Shown here: in pieces, positions 1-11,695 of the stretch
How the letters are laid out: the number at the start of each line of letters is the position of its first letter
Position numbering within the stretch: the first letter of the stretch is position 1
Assembly: GCA_000827495.1 (NCBI GenBank)
Contig: KN817631.1
Coordinates: 1 to 57,514, forward strand
Reading direction: 5' to 3'
DNA: 57,514 bases
Source: Hypholoma sublateritium FD-334 SS-4
Taxonomy: Eukaryota > Basidiomycota > Agaricomycetes > Agaricales > Strophariaceae
Made by a program: the position numbers and the translations under genes
The notes under the pieces: model-generated
The model's input: the letters and a program-made list of their open reading frames with translations, nothing else
Database searches by the model: none
Told to the model about the DNA's origin: nothing

Positions 1-562
1 CAAGTGACCGGATACTCTAACTACTAGGACAGTTTACATCCTATAGTACTAGAGAGTGTTTCACATATATTTTGTATAATACTGATCCCTACATGCTATG
101 TTACAGCGTGAATTAGCCAGAGTGAGAGGACACNGAACAATCGTAAGCCTGAGTTCCCACGTACTATTAATAGTACATGAGCGTATCTTCAAGAACGTGT
201 CCCACTNGCTCGTTGTATTCCTTGGTGTACTATGGGGGAAAAAATACTCTAACTGCTTATCTATCATAGATCCCATAGTACCAGAGAGCGCATTTAATGC
301 ATTACTATTGACTTCGAAGCTCACGTTCGGACGCCAAGATTAATGCATTACTCCACGTTTGGGCTTTGAATTTGAATCTTGATGTAGCATCTATGACAGC
401 TGTAGCCTGTCAGCGCAGTTAAGCTTCGACGTCAAACTGTGTGTAATATTTATAGATATGAAGTGTACATCAGGGTAGGTTACCGTAGATAACATACTAC
501 ATATCAGAGCTATTGTCCGTTTCAAACCGCACATTGAAGGAAAGTACAATGACTAATACTGC
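1..562. other. Intergenic, repeat-associated, no gene seen
   Basis: No reading frame here resembles a protein. The stretch is AT-rich, has single N bases at 134 and 207, and carries two perfect copies of the palindromic word TAATGCATTAC at 295-305 and 341-351. That word recurs at 2298-2347 and densely at 12.9-13.8 kb. It probably belongs to the same repeat environment as the two genes that follow. Confidence 0.5.
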
Positions 563-1466
563 TCAAACAGAGATACCATTGCCAGCGCCGCTGCCGGCAC
601 CGCCATTNTCGCGGTCCGGGAGGTTAGAGCCAAGTCCGGAGCTCAAGGTCGGATATAAGGCACCAGGGGCAGGGACGACGCGTACCCCGCCACGAGAAAT
701 GGCGTCAAAGAACGCAGCTCTGGCTTCCGCCCTCGTGTTGTAGCGCACAAAGCATGCCCCTTTGATCCCAACAACAAAGGGGGCGACAGAGGGCCTGTAA
801 AAGAAAACATGTAAGTATGGAAAGTATATGTAAAACATGAGAACATGTACCAATGNGCAAACACGCCAACACGTAATCCTGCCGTCACGGTGTACCAGCG
901 GACCGCAGGGTCGTTCGGATCGGCGGCATTGTCGTCTTCAATGACTCCTTCGACGGAGTCAAAAGCGGAGCTAATGTCGCCAGTTCCTTCAGATGCGGTG
1001 GCCATGGGAGCTGGAGGATCGGAGTCGGAAGCCCCATTGACGGAGACAGCTGCCATGCCCTGAGCCAGATTCACAACATCGTTGTCAGGCTGCGGCTCAG
1101 GCACTTCGGAGGCAGGCCCGGGGATGGCAGGTTCCTCGGGACGAGACTCTGCAACCGCTTCAAATACAAATTTCAGCTGCTAAAATCACCTGGAGCTATA
1201 AACGAACATAACTCACGCTCAGGAGGAGAGGNGGGCTGCATCAACACAGACTGAAGTGGTTGGGCAATACCCAAAGAGACAGGGAAGTCTGGCATACTAG
1301 TTAGAGCAGCGGAAATTGCAACAGAAATACAAATCAGAAACTTACCGCGTCCAGTCCGGAGCATCAACTGCCCCAAGGNAAACAAGAGGTCGCTGATGGT
1401 CAACGACGGGGCGGCTCCTTCCTGGGATGAAGCCCCCTCGACGCTGGTTTTAGAGTGGGAAACCAT
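563..1466 (-). CDS. Protein with RNase H1 N-terminal (viroplasmin-like) domain
   Basis: The C-terminal half reads as an RNase H1 N-terminal/viroplasmin-like domain: a WYTVTAGLRVGVF motif, an Ala-His-Trp across the splice, then VGIKGACFVRYNTRAEARAAF. This small fold binds RNA/DNA hybrids in RNase H1; no catalytic RNase H domain follows, so the protein is probably a nucleic-acid binder rather than a nuclease. A 56-bp intron at 795-850 joins the domain halves in frame. The start codon at 1464-1466 (N-terminus MVSHSKTSVEG) sits about 92 bp below a TATA box. A GTAAGT donor follows residue ~40, but I could not resolve the exons between about 1350 and 1170, where N bases fall. A linker rich in Asp, Glu and Ser precedes the domain. 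It is divergent from the next gene. Stand-alone copies of this domain are, to my knowledge, common in Agaricomycetes and often repeat-associated. Confidence 0.62.
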
Positions 1467-1557
1467 GATGGAAATCGATCGCTGAGAGAGCTGAGAATTT
1501 GTTCGAGTGTTAGCGATGTGGGTGGTTGAGTGAAGGATAAGAAAGGAATCTTACACN

Positions 1558-1566
1558 CTTTATATA
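1558..1566 (-). promoter_or_regulatory. TATA box
   Basis: On the minus strand this reads TATATAAAG. It is followed by a pyrimidine/CA-rich leader and the ATG at 1466 about 92 bp downstream. Spacing and leader composition suit a fungal core promoter for the RNase H1-N-domain gene. Confidence 0.55.
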
Positions 1567-1843
1567 CGACCGAATTAGAGTTCGGAAGTCGGGGTTCGTT
1601 GGGATTCGCAAAGCTGCATAGGACTTCACGCAAATATGCGAAGCCAAACCTTATTTCCGAGGCTCATGGGGGTGCACATCTACAGAGTCTAGATCCCCAG
1701 AATTTCCATTCAAACCCAGACGACAAACATATCCGTTCAATTCATTGTGTACGCCAATAGGCGCCCAGTACTATGTAAGTCCCGCACATTCCAGTCCCTT
1801 TTAGGACATGGCGCTAATGCCAGTGATCTCCTATATTTTTAGA

Positions 1844-3661
1844 ATGCCCGGCAAACGATGGGCGGATGGCGAGCAGTTAGAATTTTTAGAGGAATATCTT
1901 GATGAATACGTATCGTTACAACTTGGGAACAGAAAGTATAAAGCATTTTGGGCGAAGATCCGGGATGCCTGGTTTCAACGATGGCCCGAGTTAGATATTT
2001 TGTATCCGGGCAAACAGGCGCACCTGTTGACGGATGAAGAGGCCCATAACATATCCGTAGCCATGGAGCAGCGGATTAAGGTGCTTATTTTGAAACATAT
2101 ATACTTTTCACCGAATTTTGCCAAAGATCATATCGACTCGACACACACACGTAAGCACCAGTCGTTCGATGAAATGGTCTATTCATGCATCACTCCCCAC
2201 AGATCTTCATACGGACACNGTGATACCGCCCTTGTTAGGGGGGGTAGGTCCATCTGGTACGTCTGTCAGCCATGTTGGAACGAATACGTGTGCTAAGTAA
2301 TGCATCACTGCCTGCTGGGTCAGATTGGACAGATAGTAATGCATTACTATCCGCACCGGTCCAATCGGCAGCTATGGCCGGTAACGTATCGCCTTCCATG
2401 GCAATAGGAAAGGCCGGCGCTTCTTCAGCAAANGGTAAGCCTCAGTTGTGTTGTCAACACAAAGACTCATACATCTTCGTAGTGTCCACTNCAAGCAGCA
2501 AGCATGTTCACTTGGGCCAGGGATTTCTTTCGTTATCTAATGGGACTTCGGCGCCAAACGCACTGTCCCCACCCAGCCAACNGCCGCTACCCACCCAGTT
2601 ATCGCCGCCCACGCCGCCCACCCAGTTGTCCCCCCCCAGCCAAGTTTTACCTCCCAATCCATCGTCGACCCTCAGCCGCTTACAGCTTAGATCACCTGAC
2701 GCTGTTGACGGAGATAATCCTGCACCGCCAACCACTCCGAACATTACAACAACGACAACCCAGTCGCCATCCATCGTACCCTCTTCGAAACCCGCTCTNG
2801 CTGATGAAACCAATACCACCTCAGAGAACCGTCGATCCCGTCGTCCAGTCATCCCCTCAAAANGTGGCGAAATCATGAACAGCATTGGTGCAGTCCAACA
2901 ACCTGCGCCATCAAACGACAAAGAGAATATCCCTCCCGAGGAGCCCCCGGTCTGGGCTTTACTCGCCAAGGACAATCTGCTTACCCGGGATTTGGGAGTC
3001 GACTGGGTTGAGTGCGTCAACCTTTGGTTCAAGATTGAAGGGAAGCTTGGATATGGGGTGGTTTCGGGGACAAGGGTGCGTCGCNTAAACTTCTTTCTTC
3101 TGATTTCATGTTCATGATCTCACAGAATGCCCTCCCTCAAACTCGTCTCCGACCAGAGGAGTGGCACAAGTTCGCGCTCAAGGCTCGTGGCTCCGGTGGT
3201 GTTCGCAAATACGAGGCGCAACCCACGATCTCCGATTCTGCGGAGTACGGCATCAGTTTGGTAAAATGGTGGCACGCTATGCAGCCTGATGATCGGCAAT
3301 CTGCAGATGCTATGCCGGAGGCTACATATTTCTTGCCTGATGGCGCATGGAACTCTTTGCTCAAGGCTGGCCCGAATGGTCTTATATCTTTGCTTACTCT
3401 TTCAGCATGGTGGGGTCAGGCCCTTTTTTCCCGCACGCAGTGGCAAGACAATTCCGCTGAACAATGGATCATCTTCAAAGCGGACCTCAAGCTTACCCTG
3501 CAGGCCATGTTCGACTCGATTGGTACTGCGCAGAACAAANGCAAGAGCAATAATTCTGGCGACCTGAGCGCCAAATCGTCCAAGCGGTGNGTGGTCTACT
3601 TATGTTTTCTTGAACATTTTCACTAATTCACATCGTTTCTCTTTCCAGTGCACGCGTCTGA
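1844..3661 (+). CDS. Unnamed Agaricomycete multi-copy family protein (MPGKRW type)
   Basis: The N-terminus MPGKRWADGEQLEFLEEY begins a pattern I recognise from a large unnamed Agaricomycete family: a tryptophan-rich DNA-binding-like head, a Ser/Thr/Pro-rich linker (about 2560-2900), then a conserved tail with RPEEWHKF, a WW pair, and GPNGLISLLTLSAWWGQAL. Later splices read well: intron 3076-3125 joins GTR to NALPQ, and intron 3587-3648 leads to a last exon ending SSKRARV and a stop at 3659-3661, a likely nuclear localisation signal. The first half (2074-2440) is not resolvable; it contains N bases and two TAATGCAT(T/C)AC palindromes, so this copy may be degraded. An upstream in-frame ATG at 1808 exists, but the family start is the second ATG. 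Function unknown; a role in or near a mobile element is possible. Confidence 0.5.
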
Positions 3662-4550
3662 GTTCCTTCGGTCTTCGTATTATTTCTTCCTGTGTGTTTT
3701 ATTTGACTGGTCCACTTGAGCCGTGCGCGTGTCCGTCTGCCTCCTTGCCATTATCTACCGCTACTTGCTTATTTCTATTTGCTGTTCCATTTCTTGCTCT
3801 ACCCGTGTCTTTTTTGATTGATATATATTGTATGTTGTAATTAATAATAATATCTTGTTTCTTGGACTTCGAAGGATAACTAGGTGCCCTAATACTTGCT
3901 TTGTGGGCCACTGCATGGCATGGCTACGAGTCTTTTTTGAAGTATTTCTTTTGTTCAGACTTTGCCCTTGCTATGCATTTATTATGCTACTTGCTTGCTA
4001 CATGTTTATTACATTATGATCTTTATATAAGTATACACAAAACAGTCTACTATTTTATAAACCCGCACCAAAGCTTGTCAAGCAAGGTAAAAGTTATGTT
4101 ATTTGCCATGTTATCTGAGATGACCACATTTTAATCTCCCATCTTGTAGACTTACTACTTGTTGTACCTTTCAAAAAAAACCTTCACCTCTCCCTTACTA
4201 AGTATGACTGTGGCTCTGCAGGTATTTCTTAGCTGTTGGAACATTGATAAAGCAATGAAATTTTACTGTATGAAAACAAACAAAAAAGATTATGTGCTGT
4301 GGGGATTGAACTCCCCTTCTGTACTCTCACCTCCTCAGATTCCTCTTTCGGTTACCCAGCCTATTTATGGAAGCGAGATAATTGAGGCTCTTAGGCCTTT
4401 TTGTAAAACATTTATTCCTGTAATGCCCTTGGAATCAACTTGGAATGCCCTAAGATGCCCTGAGGCACCTAAAAACATCCTACATCACACAAAGACCATT
4501 CTGACTTGAGCTGAAATTTGACTATGAATAAAACAAATCAAGACTAAATA
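3662..4550. other. Intergenic AT-rich DNA, no gene seen
   Basis: AT-rich sequence with only short, low-complexity reading frames and no recognisable protein, RNA gene or terminal repeat. It separates the N-containing gene pair from the GC-rich hairpin-repeat block. Confidence 0.5.
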
Positions 4551-4854
4551 ATTACAGGATATTAACCGACGCGACTCCATTGAACCAACGTCCATTGATC
4601 AAGGTCAGACTAGCGAGAAACGGCGCCCATGTAAATTTATTTGTGCAGATCACGCGCACTCCGTAGTGAGTTGTTGAGGCGCGAGCAGTTGCGGGTGTCA
4701 AAAAACAGCGCTGTGCGAGGGTCGTGATTTCCGTGTGCGTCGCCAGGCGAGCTGAAAAGCTTGTGAACACCCCGGAGTGCCGGACTCAGGTGCGTAGGCA
4801 TCCGCACAGGCACGTTAGCGCTGTCGTTGAGCGGTGCAGCGGCAGAGGCGGTGG

Positions 4855-4905
4855 GTGGTATCAAGAAAAAGCACCTGCGCGAGCACTGGAGCTTGCGCAG
4901 GGCTG
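4855..4905 (+). repeat. Hairpin repeat copy
   Basis: Left arm CCTGCGCGAGC at 4874-4884, a six-base loop, then right arm GCTTGCGCAGG at 4891-4901; the arms pair with one G-T. The 5' flank ATCAAGAAAAAGCA is shared with the 6.65 kb copy. Confidence 0.6.
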
Positions 4906-5204
4906 TACGATGCGTCGCGTGCGGTGGGTGGTGCTGCCGGCGCGATGGGCGTTGTACGCTGGAAGGAATCGGGGGTGAATTCGAGAGAGGAGGGGTCGGC
5001 GAGGGCTGGAACGACGTCCGCTCGAGCTCCAATGCCTGCGGAACTGCTCATGTTGGGTCCATGAACAGCCGGAGGGCGGACGGAACAGCCCCGGGACGAG
5101 TATCGCCACTCATACAGGCGACGGGCGATGGTGCTCGGGAGATAGCGGCGGAGCGACAGGGAAAGGCACCCGAGCGAGCGTCACAGCTTGGGCGGGGGCG
5201 GCGC

Positions 5205-5258
5205 GACGAGGAAAGGCGCCCGCGGGCGTGTCGAGGATGCTGCGGGTGTTCGCGTTTG
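5205..5258 (+). repeat. Hairpin repeat copy, diverged
   Basis: Contains GGAAAGGCGCCCGCGGGCG followed after a short gap by GATGCTGCGGGTG. It matches the family in order and flank (purine run, then GGCGCC) but the arms are poorly paired. A second weak copy lies just upstream at about 5155-5195. Confidence 0.35.
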
Positions 5259-6297
5259 GTGGTTTTTGGTGCGTTGAAAAGGGGGCTACGTGGTCGAGGA
5301 AGTCGGTGCTTCCCAGTCCTTCAAGTGGTAAATGGGAATGGCGCCGGCGCCGGCGATGCGCGCTTCAAGAAGGTAGTGGGTTGAGCGCCCCCAACGTTTG
5401 CGGACGCCAACATTGTGCTGGCGGAGCAGGCCGCAGGCGGGTGGGAGTACCGGGGCAGGCGTATATGGGCGGTACTTACAGCTGTGACCCCATCTGAAGG
5501 AAGTTAGTCTGCGGCTAGGATAGGATGATGTGGCTTCAACTTACAAGGGGGTGCTTTATTGATGTCCTACGTTAGGGCGTCCGTGGCCGTGGCTTTGAGC
5601 TTGATGTCTTTGATCATGCCCGCCGGTGATTGGAGGGCACACTGAATATAGAATCTATGAGAGGTCAAATTCTATTTTTAGTTGCATAGACAAAGGTGAA
5701 CTGCTACCTGGCATTGACGCGTCTTCCAAGGGCAACCTTGCTTATGGGCGTCGACGAGAGCTACGCGCTGCTTCTTGATCAAATAGTTTACTGGAGAAAA
5801 CGGTCAAACAATGAATAAAGTAAATTATAAGCTATGTACCAGGTTCGCTCTTTGATCTCATACCACAACTTCTAGCAGACTGAGATGCGGCACCTCAAAA
5901 CGGTTAGACAGTACACTTTCGTTGTCGCCTGCTTAATAGGTGTCAGCACCACGCAACACAAAGCCAAAGAGATCAGAACACACACAGAGGACGTTCTCCG
6001 CACAGCTCTAGTGTAGTCGGATCGTGGATGCGGATGCGGGTGATAGAGGTGGCATTGAAAGAGATTATGGCCGTCGTAATAGGTTCTAGAGGGGCAAAAA
6101 AAGGAGGCAGTGTGAGCCCGATTGCTCCGGCAGATGCCAGGGGACCGGCACTCGATGGAGACGAGTAGATGAGTAAGAAAATGCAAGCGTAGCAAGGTGC
6201 GCGCTGGCGAGGTGCGCGAGCGTCGACGACCAGAGACGCAGATCCTGCGTGCACTCCGATGGTCGGTGTGGGTCTCCGGTGGGCAGGCGGGGTAGAA

Positions 6298-6340
6298 ATC
6301 GGCGCCCGCGCAACCGTCGAAGCTCACGTGGGCGTCAAGG
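6298..6340 (+). repeat. Hairpin repeat copy
   Basis: GGCGCCCGCGCAAC at 6301-6314 is followed by the loop CGTCGAAGCTC shared with the next copy, then CACGTGGGCG. The right arm is diverged. It lies about 75 bp from the next copy, in the same orientation. Confidence 0.5.
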
Positions 6341-6364
6341 CGGCGATAGTTCCGGAGGGGTGAG

Positions 6365-6415
6365 ATGAAAGAAAACGGCGCCTACGCGGGCGTCGAAGCT
6401 CCCGCAGGCGCAACG
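6365..6415 (+). repeat. Hairpin repeat copy
   Basis: GGCGCCTACGCGGGC starts at 6377, then TCGA, then AGCTCCCGCAGGCGC ending at 6411. The arms are near-complementary with a few mismatches. It is preceded by the purine run GAAAGAAAAC as in other copies. Confidence 0.6.
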
Positions 6416-6644
6416 GTGGCGTTCTCCAATGCCGCATAGACGGAGAGGCGAGGGACGGCGCCTGCGGAGGATGTAATGCGTGCATGCGCCGTCGCAGCGT
6501 TTATGGATGCCAGAGGGGTTGGTAGGAGGCGCCATCGCTCGATGGTGGGCGTCCGGAGACCGACCTTGCTGCGAACAAAGCCTGTGCAGGCAACAGTGCT
6601 TTCCCAGGCGTCGTGGCGGCATTGATGGACGACGAGCCTGGGCG

Positions 6645-6718
6645 AAAGCGGCGGGGCGATGTCGAAGAAAAGCACCTGCGAGAGCTGCGATGCTCGTGCA
6701 GGCACTGTGGCAGCGGTC
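6645..6718 (+). repeat. Hairpin repeat copy, reference for the family
   Basis: GCACCTGCGAGAGC at 6672-6685 pairs imperfectly with GCTCGTGCAGGCAC-type sequence ending at about 6704. About 70 bp including both flanks (GGCGATGTCGAAGAAAA on the left, GGCAGCGGTC on the right) aligns at roughly 80% by eye to the reverse complement of 7902-7975. Confidence 0.6.
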
Positions 6719-7901
6719 ATAAGCGTTCTCGGTGTGATTGCGTTGCATGGAGCGGTAACGGCGGTGTTGAGAAATCGAGCAGGGCGTGCTTTCTATGTAT
6801 GGGAGGTAGCGAGCAAGGGAGCACGGCAGCGGCGCAGCGTCGCAGCTCGTGGCGGCGGTGTGATACCGGGGGCCGAGGCTGAGCTCTGGGAGTGGGCAGC
6901 GTGGAGCACCATATCGTTATTCGTTGTTGCTGCCGCACGGGGTGTCGCGGGCGTACTACGCGTTGATGATGGACGGCGTACAGCGGGGCATGGTCGGTGG
7001 GGATGGTGGCACAGCAATGCCCACGCAGGCAGCTTGTGTGGCGAGGGATAACTTCGTCGCGGGAAGGCGGGCGTCGTGGCTGGGTGGTGTGTTGTCATCG
7101 TCGGCATCGCGGCTGTGGAAAGCGTAAGATAGGTGCATAACAATACGGCGGTTTGGACGTACCATCCTAGGGGAGGGGGGGGGGGAGGCACACGACACTA
7201 GGAACACGACACTCCGTCGCATTTGTGGAATTCGCGCACTGGAGCGCCCTCGAGCGACGGCGCAGCGCCTGAGCGTCCGTGCCTCCGAGTTGGCCGTGCG
7301 AGCACGCGAATCAAGCATCAACACGCGAGATGGCGGTGTTGGATGGTGGCGACGATGGCGGCGGGGTGAGTTGAGGGGGCGTCTGCTGTTTCTAGATGGG
7401 GCCTGCGGGGGTTATTGAGTATTCGGGACGGCTATGGGGCCGGTGCGGGCACCGACATCGGTTGTGACGCCCTTTGGCACGTCGAGGCGGAAGTGGATGG
7501 CGGTGGCGTCGATGACGGGCGCCCCTAGGCGAAGGCGGATCGGGCGCCGGCAGCTCTAGCAGTGGCGAGGCGGATGGGCGTGTCGTAACTTGTCGTAACT
7601 CGTTTGCATACGAAGTTCGAAAAAGTTCTTTTAAGCGGAGTTTTAAATCTCCGGCACGTGCTCTGACGCGCTCGCGCGACACCTGCGTTGATATTATGAT
7701 AATACTTTTAGTAAGTTATTAGTGATTACGGCGCTCTGCCCCTCGTCCTTGCCGCGCTCTCTGTCGAGGTCCGCCTCGCCATCTAACCGCTTACCCACCC
7801 CTAATCACATCAAATGCCAGCCGCCCTCAATCCCCCACCATCACTGCCCATGCACCCCGGGCACTTTCCGCACTGCCCAACCCCACCTAAACCACCTAGG
7901 A

Positions 7902-7975
7902 CCGCCGCCGTAGCGCCTGCCCGAGCATCGCAGCTCGCGCAGGCGCTATTTCTTTGGCATCGCGCCGGCGCATTT
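7902..7975 (-). repeat. Hairpin repeat copy, inverted
   Basis: On the plus strand, AGCGCCTGC at 7912-7920 with CCGAGC pairs with GCTCGCGCAGGCGCT ending at 7947, around the loop ATCGCA. This is the best-paired hairpin in the block. Its reverse complement matches the copy at 6645-6718 through both flanks, so the copies are related by descent and not by composition alone. Confidence 0.65.
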
Positions 7976-10900
7976 GCCAGCTCATGACGCCTGCGCGGCC
8001 GTTACTGACCGCGCGGGCCACCACCGGCCCAAGGCTCCTGGCTGACGCTCTGCCGCCGCCTCTCCCTTCCTGACCATCGCACACGGAGGAATCCCGCCAC
8101 GAACCCAGCACGCGCTGTAGACGCGGTTCGAAGCACCATGCCCATGCCCGCGCCGGCGTCGGCGAAGCAGAAGCGCGCGCCGATCCCGCTTGACTTAACG
8201 CACCCGGTTTCCAGAAACACCGTCGCCGCGGGAGTGTTCAAGGCGCTCATCGGCAGCAACGCGGAGCGCAAATGGCGCAGCGTGCGCTCTCGCCACCACT
8301 CCCACGAGATTTTCGAGCACAGCCGCCGTACGTCCATGGACGACGACCACGTAGCGGTCATCGTGCGGCCTAGTTGTCTCACGCTTGTCCGAGGCGAGGT
8401 CGATGAGCTGCGAGATGTGCGGCTTGACCGACTACGTGAACTCGCGCGTGAGGAAGTCTTAGTGGACGGGTTCGTTGTGCGGCGGTGGCCTTGGATAACG
8501 CAGCATCCTGGCGCCGAGGCAGCTCCGAGATTGCCTCGATGACCTCCTCTTCGACGGCAGGCAAGACATCCGGCGACGGGAAACTCTGAAAAATGACACA
8601 TTGACATCGGCGTGAGCACCGACGCTTGCGCAAGTGCCGTCCCTCGCCCATTCCACCCGTATCCACAAGTGACAGCCCCCTAGTGCTTGCGCGAGCATTT
8701 CTACTCGCGGAACGCTCTTTCTCGTTGTTCTACCCCTCCAGTACCCCACGCCCGCTGCCATCTCCAACTTCCGCAGCCTGCTCAGTGCTGACCTATGCAT
8801 CCCCATCACCGCTCTTATATTTGTACCACGCCGAAGAAGCATTTGCACCTCCGCCTACATCGACAAACCGCAGGTCAAGCAGTGCATGTTCGCACAGGCT
8901 TAGGCAGCGCACACCACTGCACCTGCTACCGTTTCGCCCCATCCGTTGCGCTCATATTTCTCCCGGCGCGACGCAGCGCCCGACGCCCTTCCAGCACGAG
9001 ATTCATCTGGAATGCCGGTGCGAGACGTTCTGGAGCGCGTTTCCACCTGCGCATGCAACCGATCGCCCCCGCCTCTATGATTCCTCTGCGAGTATCTGAC
9101 CCACCGCTGCTGCTACTTACTGACCGTCCTAGATCCCAGCACCGCATATTGTGCTATGCGCACGCCCTCCACACCCTCCGGCATCTCACGTACCACGCTG
9201 CTTCGCTGACATCCCCACCCCGGACTCACGCCCTTCCACGCCGTTCAAGACAGTTAACGACGAACTCCAGCAAATGCATATGGTGCGCAGAGCAGTCTCG
9301 TTCAATCCGGCCGTCGCCGTCTCGCTCTCGCTCATCAGACGATGGCGCTTGCCGCTCGCCCCTGTTCCTCCTGCCCCATTGCGCGACCTTGCACCACCTC
9401 CTGGGCAAGCAAGTTGGCTGGATTGCCCATACATGACGTCTCTGCAGCTCGCCCTACGATGTTGAGATCCCACTGTGAGCGTCCAACCTCCCGCTATCTG
9501 CCGATATCAGTCGTTAACTTTCTGATAGCCTCACGACTCCTCGTGCCTGCGTGTGCCGCCCGTGTCTTCCGCCTTCCCCCGCACCAATCTGCCTCGCCGA
9601 CATCCCCACTCGGATCGCGGCTGTCTCCACGCCGTGCTATCGACGACCACATACGATTTACAGACTCATAGTCTACCCGCTTCTCTCGCGCTCCCGCACG
9701 CCGGCCTCGTCTGCGACGACAGACCGGCTAAATTTCTACGTTATTGGCGCACCATGTCGCTCGCACGTCCGTGCGCCAAGACGCGGCGTGCACCCCTCTT
9801 TCATCGTTCAAGTTTCAGCCGCACAGTCGGAACGAATGGCCTTATTTACAGGATCCTAGGCAGCCAATGCTGTATAAATTCGGTGTCACAGCACCGATTG
9901 ATATTCCAGCCTGTTTCGCAACCCCAGAACCCGTTGAACATGCACAATTACAAGACCGGCTCCTATTCCCTTTTGGTCCTGTGGGTAATACCAGACATTC
10001 CCAGAGAAGGCAAAGGAAGGTCTGAACCAGTTATCTGAGATGCGGACTGAATGCTGCAGTGTACCGCGGGCTGAAGAACTCTTGGCGGGATCCATGCCGC
10101 CCTCTGCCTCTGCCTGTTCTTATCGGCTCTTCATTGCTTATACGTCTGACTGCAAAGCTGCTTTCTCGGTGCGTTCTGCTTTGTAGCCGGTACGAAAACA
10201 AGATCCTGATTATGTTTCACATACTTCCAGGTCGTCATTCCGGCACCACAAGAAGAGCATGCCCATCGACTTTAACCCAGCCCAATAGCAGAGCCGCGCA
10301 GTACTACCACGGACGAAGGATGTCCATCATGCGCACGTCTCTTCCCCGCGCCCTTTCCCGTTCCCGGCTGTTTGTATCCCCCTCTCCCGCCTTCCTACCG
10401 CTGCGAAGATGGCTCAGGTGCTTACCTCCGCCGTCTGCGCCCGCAAGGAACCAGGTCGTCTGCAGCTTCCGCAAATACAGGGAATTCAGTGCCCTATCCC
10501 GCCGCCCTCGTCTGGAGTGTGACACATCGTGACGTCCGTGACATTATGCCTATCCTGGCACCCTCAACGCATTTCCCCTCCCCTCGCTCGGAGGGCGCAG
10601 GCGGCAGCCTTCGAGCGCGAGCAGCGAAGCATTTGCAAGGACTATATGGCCGCGCGGAAGATGCGAATGGACGATGGGCGCCGCAGACGGCGGCGGAAGT
10701 CATTCCGGCGTCGCTGGGTCGCGTAGTGCGCCTTTCGTAGAACGGAACGCGCGGCCGAGCTGGTCCACGGCGTCGTCGACGCACAGAGCGAATGCGGTCG
10801 CGGGGGGCACACCGCTTCGGACGATGGAGGACGCCGGCGAGTGCGGTGAAGCGGGAGGCTTCTCGAGCGAGGCGCTTGCTGTGGCGCCGTAGGTGAACTG

Positions 10901-11639
10901 GATTTACCAGGTGTCGCCGCGGGCGAGGGCGTCTTCGGCGGCGATTTCGCGGGCGACGCAGAACCGGCACAGTCCAGATGCGCGGTGGCGCTGGGCGGCC
11001 CCGTCGACGCCTGCCTCCTGCCACCATGTGGCATGAGCTCGCAGACTAAGCCCGAATAGCTCATTCATTGGCGCCCGCACCCGCCCAGGGCTGTCTACGT
11101 GTCGGATTTTCACCGTCGCAGAGCATCCGTCGTCTTAGCACCGAATGGCCTGCCCGGTTGATCACCCCGTCGGCTACACCCAGAAAGTGGCTATCGAGGT
11201 CCGAGGAGCTGGTGAGCATGCCCGTATTGAAAACGCACAAGCCCGGTGACGCATATAGCCCAGAGAATCGTGCAATGGCTCAACGACGTCCGCGCCCAAA
11301 TGCGCCCTCTCATTTCCAGAGCAAGAGGTCTGTCTGCTCTCCTCTACACGTTCCATCCAGAATCAGACCAAAGGCGCCCTCAGTCGGAGTCAGCGGTCCA
11401 CGTAAGTTTTCCTTTTCAGTCGTTCTGTGATGCTCAGGTAAACAACACTTATTATCGTTGTCGGGGGACCAATAATAATAGTCTGCTAGTACCTACGGTA
11501 TGTTATCGGTTCTTTATCTTATTTGAATTTCATTTAAATGTGGCTGTGTACCTAAAAGCCAACATGCTTACCAATAATTTCTACGCCTTCATTCAACACA
11601 ACAACAAACACCTGGCTTTCTCCCACCCCATCCCCTCCG

Positions 11640-11695
11640 TCACCAAACGAAGGTGCCTCCATGAGTTTTGATGCTCGCGCAGGCGCCATTCTTCG
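11640..11695 (-). repeat. Hairpin repeat copy, inverted
   Basis: GGTGCCTCCATGAG and GATGCTCGCGCAGGCGCC surround a short loop on the plus strand, followed by ATTCTTCGCTC. In reverse complement this gives the family order: purine run GCGAAGAAT, GGCGCCTGCGCGAGC, then the weaker arm. Confidence 0.55.

Noticed and set aside
4637..11671. Many long open frames on both strands in the GC-rich block
   Set aside because: They overlap in all frames, are rich in Arg, Ala and Pro, and show no domains or splice logic; this is what GC-rich non-coding DNA produces.
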